Shown in pieces: positions 31,040-37,565 of a DNA stretch of 64,000 bases (its first letter is position 1; every line of letters starts with the position of its first letter). Made by a program: the position numbers and the translations under genes. Below the pieces are notes generated by a model. The model was given only the letters and a program-made list of their open reading frames with translations. It was not told where the DNA came from and made no database searches. The DNA comes from Nonomuraea wenchangensis. GTDB lineage: Bacteria > Actinomycetota > Actinomycetes > Streptosporangiales > Streptosporangiaceae. Location of the stretch: positions 1-64,000 of the forward strand of contig NZ_FOHX01000027.1 in the NCBI RefSeq assembly GCF_900111685.1. The letters run 5' to 3'.

Positions 31040-31570
31040 TTATGTCGGGCATCTGCTCGAATTCGTTGGCGGAAGCGCCAACGCTTCCTCGGTCTGTGCC
31101 CTGGCCTGCACCAGCTCCTCGAACCTCGCGATGTCCTCCGGGGTCGCCAGCTTCCAGTCCCGGCCGCTGACCCTCAACGCCAGGTTGTGCAACTCGCGGT
31201 GCTGTACGTCCCATTTGACGTCGCTCTCGCCCAGCAGGGCCGTGGCCAGTTCGACCGTGGGCGACACGTACCGACCGTTGACCATCGCGGAGCTGTACTG
31301 ACCGTCGATGAACTTCTCGACGGAGCCCTCGCCGTGGACCTCGCAGATGATCGACTCCTCGATGAGGTCGTCGTTGTCGTCGTCGTAGTCGTAGCGTTCG
31401 ATTACTCCGTCAGCGCTGACGGGGCCGTGCGCCACGACATGCGTCCAGGCGGTCAGACGGGTGCCATCACCGCATTCCGCGCATCTGTAGACGCTGGTTG
31501 CTGGTGCGGTGCCATCCTCGGTGGCCTGGGGTGCTGTCTTCGGTAGCTGTCTTGTGCGAGTGCGGGTCAT
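31040..31570 (-). CDS. hypothetical acidic protein with N-terminal CAEC motif
   Basis: ATG at 31570 overlaps the resolvase stop (ATGA). 176 residues: a basic N-terminus, VYRCAECGDGTRLTAWTHVV with a CxxC, a very acidic stretch (RYDYDDDNDDLIEESI), then a helical C-terminal part. Dyad copy 10 encodes ALALPPTN near its end. Co-expressed with the resolvase, possibly an accessory or regulator of it. Confidence 0.65.
   Translation of the reverse strand: MTRTRTRQLPKTAPQATEDGTAPATSVYRCAECGDGTRLTAWTHVVAHGPVSADGVIERYDYDDDNDDLIEESIICEVHGEGSVEKFIDGQYSSAMVNGRYVSPTVELATALLGESDVKWDVQHRELHNLALRVSGRDWKLATPEDIARFEELVQARAQTEEALALPPTNSSRCPT
31064..31083. repeat. dispersed dyad repeat, copy 10
   Basis: CGTTGGCGGAAGCGCCAACG, one mismatch. 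Inside the 3' end of the minus-strand gene 31040-31570. Confidence 0.85.
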
Positions 31571-32241
31571 GCTGAGATCTCCTTGTCTGGGTCGAGGCTG
31601 CGGGCGGTCGCGGCAGCGCGCAGCTCCTTGAGGTCGGGGATGTGGTTGTAGAGGGTGCCGACGCTGACACCGAGCAGCTTGGCGATCGACGTGATCGAGT
31701 GCTCCGGATTCGGCAGCATGTCCTTCGCGGCCCGGATCAGGTCGGGGCTGACGACGGTCGGCCGGCCACCGACCCGGCCGCGCGCGCGAGCCGCGGCCAA
31801 GCCCTCGCGGGTGCCCGCGATGATGAGTTCGCGGATGAACTCGGCGAGGGCGGCGAAGACGTGGAAGATGAGCCGGCCGCCGGGCGTGGTGGTGTCCAGG
31901 TTCTCGTGCAGGCTGGTGAACCCGATCTCGCGGCGCCGGAGTTCGCCGACCATGGTGATGAGGTCGGCGAGGGATCGGCCGTAGCGGTCGAGGCTGGGGA
32001 CGACGAGGGTGTCTCCGGCTTGGAGGAAGGCGTGGCACGCTTGGAGCTCGGGGCGCTGGGCGGTCTTGCCGGACTTCTTGTCGGCGAAGATGCGTCGGCA
32101 CCCGGCGGCCTTGAGTGCGTCGATCTGGCGGTCGAGGATCTGTCCGCCGGTGGAGACGCGGGCGTAGCCGATGCAGATCTCGGTGGGGCGCGCGGGGAAG
32201 GTCGCGAGGAGGTCGTCTGGGGGCTGGAGGTTGTCGGTCAC
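31567..32241 (-). CDS. serine recombinase, resolvase/invertase family
   Basis: GTG at 32241; 224 residues, the usual size of short resolvases. Catalytic Ser30 in GYARVSTGGQ, then RIFADKKSGKTAQRPELQAC, the active-site loop SLDRYGRSLADLI, the E-helix FAALAEFIRELIIAGTREGL, and a C-terminal HTH (SITSIAKLLGVSVGTLYNHI). Too short for a large serine integrase, so dimer resolution or inversion is more likely than phage integration. Adjacent AT-rich gap 32242-32448 is the natural place for its res site. Confidence 0.92.
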   Translation of the reverse strand: MTDNLQPPDDLLATFPARPTEICIGYARVSTGGQILDRQIDALKAAGCRRIFADKKSGKTAQRPELQACHAFLQAGDTLVVPSLDRYGRSLADLITMVGELRRREIGFTSLHENLDTTTPGGRLIFHVFAALAEFIRELIIAGTREGLAAARARGRVGGRPTVVSPDLIRAAKDMLPNPEHSITSIAKLLGVSVGTLYNHIPDLKELRAAATARSLDPDKEISA

Positions 32242-32448
32242 CCTCGAATCCTCTCAAGAAACGGTGTTCGGGGGTTGTTGAACGCCCAAGGTTATTGAAT
32301 AAGTTTTTGAGGGGTTTGGGGGCTCTTTTCGAGGCCCTGTGATCATCCTCAAAAAACGATCGTTTTTTGAAAGCGTAGATGGCCGACTTGATCATGGTTG
32401 GCGGTCTAGCATCGCGAGTGAACCAATCTCCTCGCGAAAGAGATGATC
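32242..32448. promoter_or_regulatory. AT-rich gap with a perfect palindrome, res-site candidate
   Basis: The 20-bp core CAAAAAACGATCGTTTTTTG (32350-32369) is a perfect palindrome, extended one base on each side. Other dyads: GTTC...GAAC around 32258-32275, and AAGGTTATTGAATAAGTTTT near 32290. A half-site of the dispersed dyad (GGTTGGCGG, from 32397) and the leader motif CTCCTCGCGAAAGAG (32428-32442) follow. Divergent promoter region for resolvase and the small-gene array. Confidence 0.65.
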
Positions 32449-32853
32449 ATGAGCGAAGCTCCCGGCGAACCGTCCTGGATCGCCACGCACACCCGCTACG
32501 GCGTCCGGTACACCGACGCCACCGCCGAGTCGCGCATCGCCTACGACCCGGACGAGTACGACCCGTACAATCGCGCCTTCGCCGCCACGCGCTGCCGGGG
32601 CATCCGCTCGGAGCAGGAGGATCGCGGCATCCCCGTGGACGCCACCCTCATGCGGCGGCTGCCCGGCGGCGAGTGGGAAGAAGACACGGAGTGGGCGGCC
32701 GACATCCAGGCGTGGGACGAGTACGTCGCCAAGATGAACGCCCTCGACGCGGCGGACGACGTCCAGAGCATGACGGACCTCCGTTACGGCCGGGACCGGT
32801 GGCTGGCAAACCGCCGTAAGGAACTCCTCGCGGCGGGCGGTGAGGCCCGATGA
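32449..32853 (+). CDS. first gene of the small-gene array, 134 residues
   Basis: GAAAGAG in the conserved leader is better spaced for ATG 32449 than for ATG 32443. Acidic protein with RYTDATAESRIAYDPDEYDP, later EWAADIQAWDEYVAKMNALD. Ends AAGGEAR, the tail shared with several array members. Function unknown. Confidence 0.7.
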   Translation: MSEAPGEPSWIATHTRYGVRYTDATAESRIAYDPDEYDPYNRAFAATRCRGIRSEQEDRGIPVDATLMRRLPGGEWEEDTEWAADIQAWDEYVAKMNALDAADDVQSMTDLRYGRDRWLANRRKELLAAGGEAR

Positions 32854-33128
32854 GCCGCCCCATCATCACCACCGTGTCGGAGGTCAAAGCGCTGGCCGAC
32901 TCCCGGCGCCGCGCTGGGTTACCCGCCACGCCGCTGCCCGCCGGCCTGACCATCCGAGGCGTCGATGTCCGCGAAGCGAAGGACATCCTCCGGGGCGCCT
33001 TCGTCTCCGCGCCCACCACCGTCCACATCTCCAGCCGTGACGAAGGTGTCTACGTCGAGCACGCCGACCCGGCGGTCATCGCGGAGCTTCGGGAGGAGCT
33101 GCGCGTCGGAGGGTGGGACGTCCGATGA
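32850..33128 (+). CDS. array gene 2, 92 residues
   Basis: ATGA overlap. VSEVKALADSRRRAGLPATP, then DVREAKDILRGAFVSAPTTV and a C-terminal ELREELRVGGWDVR. No family. Part of the repeated-junction array. Confidence 0.65.
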   Translation: MSRPIITTVSEVKALADSRRRAGLPATPLPAGLTIRGVDVREAKDILRGAFVSAPTTVHISSRDEGVYVEHADPAVIAELREELRVGGWDVR

Positions 33129-33424
33129 GCCTGCGCACCACGCTCTCACCCGAGAAGCTGGCCGAGCTGGCGGCCGAGGGAAAGGCCGAGGCGGCACGGA
33201 GCCCGTTCGTGAACCCTGACGCCGTTGCCGCGTCCAAGAAGATCCTGCGCGAGCGGGGCGAGGTCTGGGCGGCGAGCGTCCTGATGCGGGACCTGTCCCG
33301 CCGGTCGCTGGCACTCCCGCAGTACCCGTGGCTGGAGGACGGGGAGCTGGAGACCCTGATCCTGGCCGACCGCGCCGAGTGGGACCAGCTCGCCGCCGCG
33401 GCCCAGGGCGGTGAGGCTCGATGA
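33125..33424 (+). CDS. array gene 3, 99 residues
   Basis: ATG at 33125. Helical: SPEKLAELAAEGKAEAARSP and KKILRERGEVWAASVLMRDL; ends AAAAQGGEAR, the shared tail. Function unknown. Confidence 0.65.
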   Translation: MSLRTTLSPEKLAELAAEGKAEAARSPFVNPDAVAASKKILRERGEVWAASVLMRDLSRRSLALPQYPWLEDGELETLILADRAEWDQLAAAAQGGEAR

Positions 33425-33648
33425 GCGACGTGCTCAATGTCGTTGCAGTCGGCCACCACGGCGACGAGCTGTTCGACAACGCGCTCGCCCAGGGCCGCGC
33501 GCACTTCGGGGATGACGCCATTCTGGAGGCGGACCTCGACCACGAGAGGTCAGAGCGTGAGCGGGGGACCGTCCCGCCCGAGGCTGAGGCGTCGAACATG
33601 CCGTTCTTCGCCTACGCCGTGGTGCGCAAGGTTGGTGAGGCTCGATGA
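33421..33648 (+). CDS. array gene 4, 75 residues
   Basis: ATG at 33421. VLNVVAVGHHGDELFDNALA, then DAILEADLDHERSERERG and PFFAYAVVRKVGEAR. Alpha/beta, acidic. Ends with the shared EAR tail. Confidence 0.65.
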   Translation: MSDVLNVVAVGHHGDELFDNALAQGRAHFGDDAILEADLDHERSERERGTVPPEAEASNMPFFAYAVVRKVGEAR

Positions 33649-33830
33649 GCGCCGTCACCTACGTGGTCACAGTGGACCACGACACGGCCGAGAACGTGGA
33701 GCGCGCTGCCCGCGATCTCGACCTCTACCCAGAGCAGGTGCTGGCGATGCTGGCGGGCCGGGTCGAGGTGGAGTCCGGCGGCCGGCTGGCCCTGTCCGGC
33801 GAGTGCGACGAAGGGGCTGAGGCTCGATGA
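33645..33830 (+). CDS. array gene 5, 61 residues
   Basis: ATG at 33645. Strand-helix-strand (VTYVVTVDHDTAENVERAAR) with LDLYPEQVLAMLAGRVEVE, similar to a ribbon-helix-helix or small ferredoxin-like unit. Ends GAEAR. Confidence 0.6.
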   Translation: MSAVTYVVTVDHDTAENVERAARDLDLYPEQVLAMLAGRVEVESGGRLALSGECDEGAEAR

Positions 33831-34117
33831 GCGCGCCGCCCGTCACCGCGTTCGCCGAGACCGCCGCCCTTTACCACCTCCTCAACGAGGACCTGGCCGA
33901 GGCACGCCGCATCATCGGCGACATGCTCCCCGGCGAGCGGCGGGTGTACGCCGAGCAGCTTGAGCGGCTGCGCGCGATGGTCGGTCAGTCGTGCGAGGAG
34001 TGCGGGGCGCTGACCCCGGCTGCCGAGATCGTGACGGTCCGGCCGCTCGGACCGAATCGGCTCCACCTTTGCCGGGCGTGCGCCGGCATGCCCTCCAGGG
34101 GCGGTGAGGCCGGATGA
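33827..34117 (+). CDS. array gene 6, 96 residues, zinc-finger-like
   Basis: ATG at 33827. A helical part (LLNEDLAEARRIIGDMLPGE) and two Cys pairs (SCEECGALTPAAE and HLCRACAGMPS) typical of a C4 zinc ribbon. Ends SRGGEAG, the shared tail variant. Confidence 0.65.
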   Translation: MSAPPVTAFAETAALYHLLNEDLAEARRIIGDMLPGERRVYAEQLERLRAMVGQSCEECGALTPAAEIVTVRPLGPNRLHLCRACAGMPSRGGEAG

Positions 34118-34497
34118 GCCTCATCGTCTACAAGACCGCGCCCGACCGCGACTGCTACGTGCTGTGGCGGACGAGCAGCGATTCGCCGGTGTTCATCGGC
34201 GACCGCGCCAAGACCGCCGCCCGGCTCCGGCCGGAGTGCGGCCACCCCTCGCTCGCAGAGCAGAAACTGGCCCTGGCCGACCAGACCGGCAGCTCGCACA
34301 TCGATGGCGAGGGCGGCTGGGACCACGAGGGAGTGGCCGCTGGCGGCGGGTGCTTCCCGGACGGGGAGATGCGGTTCGTGCCCCGGTCGAACCTGGAGGC
34401 GTTCGTGCGGGCCGCCGACGCGGGTGACGTGGAGCGGATGCTCTCGTTGGCCACGGAGATGCAGGAGTCGCACGGGTCGGTCGGAGGTGGCTTCTGA
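34114..34497 (+). CDS. array gene 7, 127 residues
   Basis: ATG at 34114. LIVYKTAPDRDCYVLWRTSS at the N-terminus, then DQTGSSHIDGEGGWDHEGVA and helices FVRAADAGDVERMLSLATEM; ends GSVGGGF. Resembles actinophage orphan proteins that contain the YVxW...S motif. Confidence 0.65.
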   Translation: MSLIVYKTAPDRDCYVLWRTSSDSPVFIGDRAKTAARLRPECGHPSLAEQKLALADQTGSSHIDGEGGWDHEGVAAGGGCFPDGEMRFVPRSNLEAFVRAADAGDVERMLSLATEMQESHGSVGGGF

Positions 34498-34778
34498 TGG
34501 CGCTCACCGAAGCCGAGCGGCTGGAGCGGATCGCTTCGCTGATCCCGACGTGCCCGCCGCCCGATGTCTGGAACGGCATGGACCGGTGCCCGAACCACGG
34601 GGGCCGGTGGCCGTGCGCGCAGACCGAGGCGAACTGGCTCGCCCGCGGCCTCGACCGGTCGGAGGCGCAGCGGGCGGCGCTGGACGCGCTGCCGAAGCCC
34701 GCCGACTACTACGCCGGCCCGGACGAGGAGTACGACCCGGCCGAGGACGTGCGCGGGTCGGTCGGGGGTGGCTTCTGA
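34497..34778 (+). CDS. array gene 8, 93 residues
   Basis: ATG overlaps the previous stop (TGATG). LTEAERLERIASLIPTCPPP, then RCPNHGGRWPCAQTEANWLA: Cys/His/Trp signature similar to small actinophage proteins. Ends RGSVGGGF, the same tail as the preceding gene. Confidence 0.65.
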   Translation: MALTEAERLERIASLIPTCPPPDVWNGMDRCPNHGGRWPCAQTEANWLARGLDRSEAQRAALDALPKPADYYAGPDEEYDPAEDVRGSVGGGF

Positions 34779-34969
34779 TGGCCGCCCGCACTATGCCGCC
34801 GCCGACGCACGAGTACGCCGGAAGCGACACGGAACGGCAGTCGGTCGGCGCCCCAGGCCACTGCGAGGCGTGCGCCATCCACGGTCATGTGGTGGCGCAC
34901 CCGGAGCTGGGGTGCGGGGATGTTGGCTGCTATCGGCACCACCCCGAGGCCGAGGGCGGCGATGGCTGA
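34778..34969 (+). CDS. array gene 9, 63-residue Cys/His-rich protein
   Basis: ATG at 34778. GHCEACAIHGHVVAHPELGC followed by GDVGCYRHHPEAEGGDG: four Cys and several His, a probable metal site. Stop overlaps the next ATG. Confidence 0.6.
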   Translation: MAARTMPPPTHEYAGSDTERQSVGAPGHCEACAIHGHVVAHPELGCGDVGCYRHHPEAEGGDG

Positions 34970-35196
34970 TGAGCCGTAAGCCGAGCCTGGCGCAGCGGGC
35001 AGTGCTGGAACGCTGTCGCGACGAGCAGGTGTGGTACGACTACCTGCACCCTCGCCGGTCCGGTGTCGGTGCTCGGACGTTCGATGCGTTGTTCGACGCG
35101 GGCTGGATCGCCTACGGAGGGGAACGCGGGAGCTCGCGTCTGCTGGTGCTGACCGAGGCGGGCCGCGCGGTCCTCGACGCGGAGGATGCGTCATGA
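34969..35196 (+). CDS. array gene 10, winged-helix protein
   Basis: ATG at 34969; 75 residues. LAQRAVLERCRDEQVWYDYL, ARTFDALFDAGWIAY and LLVLTEAGRAVLDAED match a minimal winged helix of phage or MarR type. Next gene encodes a similar fold. Confidence 0.65.
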   Translation: MSRKPSLAQRAVLERCRDEQVWYDYLHPRRSGVGARTFDALFDAGWIAYGGERGSSRLLVLTEAGRAVLDAEDAS

Positions 35197-35441
35197 CCCC
35201 GCGTCTCACCCCGCGCCGGTTGGAGTTCCTTCAGCTCCTTGCCAAGGAGGGGAAGGCGCTGCTGTACGCCTCGTACGAGGACATCCCGGGGTACGGGCTG
35301 AACAAGGCCGACGTGGACGCGCTGGTCACCTTGGGCTTCATCACGGTGGGAGAGCCGACCTGGCATCGCAATACGGTGCGCGAGACGGTGCTCACCGACG
35401 CGGGCCGGGCTGAGCTGGAGCGGCGTGGGAACTCGTCATGA
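35193..35441 (+). CDS. array gene 11, winged-helix protein, paralogous-looking to gene 10
   Basis: ATG at 35193; 82 residues. TPRRLEFLQLLAKEGKALLY, NKADVDALVTLGFITVGEP and TVLTDAGRAELERRGNSS. The closing LTxAGRAxL motif is shared with the preceding gene, suggesting duplication. Confidence 0.65.
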   Translation: MTPRLTPRRLEFLQLLAKEGKALLYASYEDIPGYGLNKADVDALVTLGFITVGEPTWHRNTVRETVLTDAGRAELERRGNSS

Positions 35442-35668
35442 GATCCGAGGAGATCGCCACGCTGCTCCCAGGTGACCGCATCTGGCAGTGGACGTGGACA
35501 GGAGGTAACACGTCCGGGGTTCTGCCGATGACCGTGGTCCGGGTCAACCTTGTGACGGTGACCGTGGACACTGATGCGGGGGATCGTGTTCGTGTCCCTC
35601 ATGATGTGATCGAGGGTCGGGTGGACTGGGAAGAGGCCCGGCCAAGTGATCAACGCCGACCGGAATGA
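35438..35668 (+). CDS. array gene 12, 76-residue beta-rich protein
   Basis: ATG at 35438. LLPGDRIWQWTWTGGNTSGV, VRVNLVTVTVDTDAGDRVRV, then HDVIEGRVDWEEAR: SH3-like or KOW-like strand pattern. Last gene before a terminator. Function unknown. Confidence 0.65.
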   Translation: MRSEEIATLLPGDRIWQWTWTGGNTSGVLPMTVVRVNLVTVTVDTDAGDRVRVPHDVIEGRVDWEEARPSDQRRPE

Positions 35669-35718
35669 TCTTCGCGTGCTGGCTGGCTTGCGTGGCCTGC
35701 CAGCACGCGCGGGAAGGT

Positions 35719-35736
35719 CTTCATGGTCGCGGCTGA
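35719..35736 (+). repeat. 18-bp repeat, copy B
   Basis: Exact copy of CTTCATGGTCGCGGCTGA at 22333-22350, again in a gene-free stretch. Confidence 0.8.
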
Positions 35737-35778
35737 CAGGCGTTCTGGCCTGGCCTGATGCCTGGTAAGGCTCTCATG

Positions 35779-35817
35779 GTGAGGCGCTGAGAATCGCTCT
35801 CAGCGCCTCACTTATTT
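35779..35817. terminator. strong terminator of the small-gene array
   Basis: GTGAGGCGCTGAGA (35779-35792) and TCTCAGCGCCTCAC (35798-35811) form a perfect 14-bp stem with a five-base loop, followed by TTATTTT. The convergent minus-strand gene ends at 35818. Confidence 0.93.
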
Positions 35818-36117
35818 TCATGATCGTTTGAAGCGTGGGACCTTCCCATACCGGTCCCGCAGGGACTCCGCCGGAACCTGCGACAACCGCTCACCGGGCA
35901 CCCACTCGACGTGCTTCACATGGACCGCCCCCGCGTCCGTCCGCGTCGTCACCACCCACGTCACCAGCCCCTCCCACGCCTTCGGGCCGACCTGCCGCCA
36001 CGCCAGCAGGAACACCGCCCGGTCGTAGAACTCGCCCTCCGGCGCGTACGTCACCAGCGGCGGCACCAGCACCGGGAACGCGTCATCGTCGTACGGGTTC
36101 GGCTGCCTGGCGTCCAC
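35818..36117 (-). CDS. hypothetical 99-residue protein
   Basis: GTG at 36117. Beta-rich: FPVLVPPLVTYAPEGEFYDR, AVFLLAWRQVGPKAWEGLVT, then a charged C-terminus. No family recognised. Divergent from the ParB-like gene with only 23 nt between starts. Confidence 0.65.
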   Translation of the reverse strand: MDARQPNPYDDDAFPVLVPPLVTYAPEGEFYDRAVFLLAWRQVGPKAWEGLVTWVVTTRTDAGAVHVKHVEWVPGERLSQVPAESLRDRYGKVPRFKRS

Positions 36118-36140
36118 TTCGTCACCCTAGCGAGGACCTG

Positions 36141-36755
36141 ATGCGGCACATCGAGTACCTGCCCCTCCCCGAGATCGTCCGAGCCGTGCGGAACCCGAAG
36201 GAGCACGACCTCCCCACCATCCGCAAGTCGATCCAGAAGTGGGGCTGCACCCTCGCCGGCGAGCTGGACGACCGCACCGGCCGCCTCGTCGCCGGGCACG
36301 GGCGCCTCCTGGTGCTGGAGGAGCTGGTTGCCGATGGCGGGTCGCCGCCCGAGGGCGTGAAGATCGGGGACGACGGGGTGTGGCTGGTGCCGATCCTGCG
36401 CGGCTGGTCCTCCCGCTCGGACGCGGACGCGGAGGGCTACCTGGTGGCGAATAACTCGACGTCGGAACGCGGCGGGTGGGACCGCGGCGCCCTCGCCGAC
36501 ATGCTGACCGACATCTACGAGGCCGACGAGGAGCTGCTGGCCGCGACCGGCTACGACCCCACGGACATCGAGGACCTGGTGCCCGCCGACCTCGGGGACG
36601 CGCCGCCCGCTCCCGTCCCCCAGTCGGGGCCTGTCGAGCGGGTCGAGCCGCCGGACGTGTGGGGCGTCATCGTCACCTGCGCCACCGAAGAGGAGCAGGT
36701 CGAACTCCTGGAGCGGCTGGCCGCCGAAGGCCGCTCCGTCCGAGCCCTCATGTGA
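36141..36755 (+). CDS. ParB/Srx-fold nuclease-like protein
   Basis: ATG at 36141; 204 residues. The N-terminal ParB-like fold is visible: LPEIVRAVRNPKEHDLPTIR, SIQKWGCTLAGELDDRTG and RLVAGHGRLLVLEELVADGG, where AGHGR corresponds to the conserved GHxR/GERR box. No C-terminal HTH for parS binding, so this is the phage-type ParB-domain protein rather than a classical centromere-binding ParB. It is the first gene of the group before the ABC/GNAT gene. Confidence 0.8.
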   Translation: MRHIEYLPLPEIVRAVRNPKEHDLPTIRKSIQKWGCTLAGELDDRTGRLVAGHGRLLVLEELVADGGSPPEGVKIGDDGVWLVPILRGWSSRSDADAEGYLVANNSTSERGGWDRGALADMLTDIYEADEELLAATGYDPTDIEDLVPADLGDAPPAPVPQSGPVERVEPPDVWGVIVTCATEEEQVELLERLAAEGRSVRALM

Positions 36756-36806
36756 GCGGGCAGAAGTAGTGATCTCGTGACTCGTATGCCAGGTGATCGA
36801 GTTCTT

Positions 36807-37421
36807 CTACTCGATCGCGCGGGGGATTATCTGGTGAAGACGGTGCAGGAGCTCCGTGATCGAGGTCTCCAATTGGCCACCCTGCACTCGGATATCTTCG
36901 TCGCGGAAAAGAGGACGCGTCCCTCTGATAACTCGGACAGCTACAAGAAGCTCGACTAGGTCGTTGAGTGTCGTCCCCTGTTGTCCTTTGAAGACGCCCG
37001 TCCTGAGCTTCTCCCAGTAGGGTGCAGGGATGTCGCTCTTAGGGTCTATCTCTCGGCCCACCCTCCCATAGAACTCGTCCATCTCCCCGAAGATGGTGCT
37101 TAAACGGCTCGCCACCTCCTCCTCCATCATGCGACGGTACCCAAAAGTGAGTTTCCGCCGGACAGGTAGGTTGTCGGCCACATACCTGGGCAGCGCGATC
37201 AGGCGGACGTTCTGCTGCGGCTTCGGCTTCTGGTGGCTGGCCCCCCGCCATGCTGCTGCGGCAGCCAAGAAGGCACTGATCCCCGAGATGAGTGCCGAGA
37301 GGGCGGTGACGATGGAGTTGATGTCCTCCGCGCCGGTGAGCTGACTGACCGTAGCGGTGAGAAGAAACCCGCCAGCAATGAGGAGCACAATCACAACGAG
37401 GGCCAGACCGATGCGGCGCAT
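36807..37421 (-). CDS. two-helix membrane protein with long cytoplasmic domain
   Basis: ATG at 37421 with GGGAGAT upstream; 204 residues. Hydrophobic helices at about 5-26 (LALVVIVLLIAGGFLLTATV) and 38-56 (ALSALISGISAFLAAAAAW), then a basic/acidic helical domain (VRRKLTFGYRRMMEEEVASR). Transcribed alone against its neighbours, like a lysogenic-conversion gene. Candidate exclusion or defence protein. Confidence 0.7.
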   Translation of the reverse strand: MRRIGLALVVIVLLIAGGFLLTATVSQLTGAEDINSIVTALSALISGISAFLAAAAAWRGASHQKPKPQQNVRLIALPRYVADNLPVRRKLTFGYRRMMEEEVASRLSTIFGEMDEFYGRVGREIDPKSDIPAPYWEKLRTGVFKGQQGTTLNDLVELLVAVRVIRGTRPLFRDEDIRVQGGQLETSITELLHRLHQIIPRAIE

Positions 37422-37565
37422 GGACAGATCATCTCCCAAGCCATCGGCGAAAGCCCAGCGTTTGGAGAGAGTGACGCCCGTCTCGCCCAAGCCCCATTCG
37501 GCGGTGCATCCAGCGATGGATGCGGAAACACCACAGCCCCTATGACCTGACGGAGGAGAGCGCTC

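Noticed and set aside
31567..32241. The serine recombinase as the phage integrase
   Set aside because: At 224 residues it lacks the large C-terminal domains of phage serine integrases; it is of resolvase/invertase size and order.
36777..36959. A 60-codon plus-strand frame starting MTRMPGDRVLLLD
   Set aside because: Most of it lies antisense to the convincing membrane-protein gene 36807-37421 and it has no good ribosome site.
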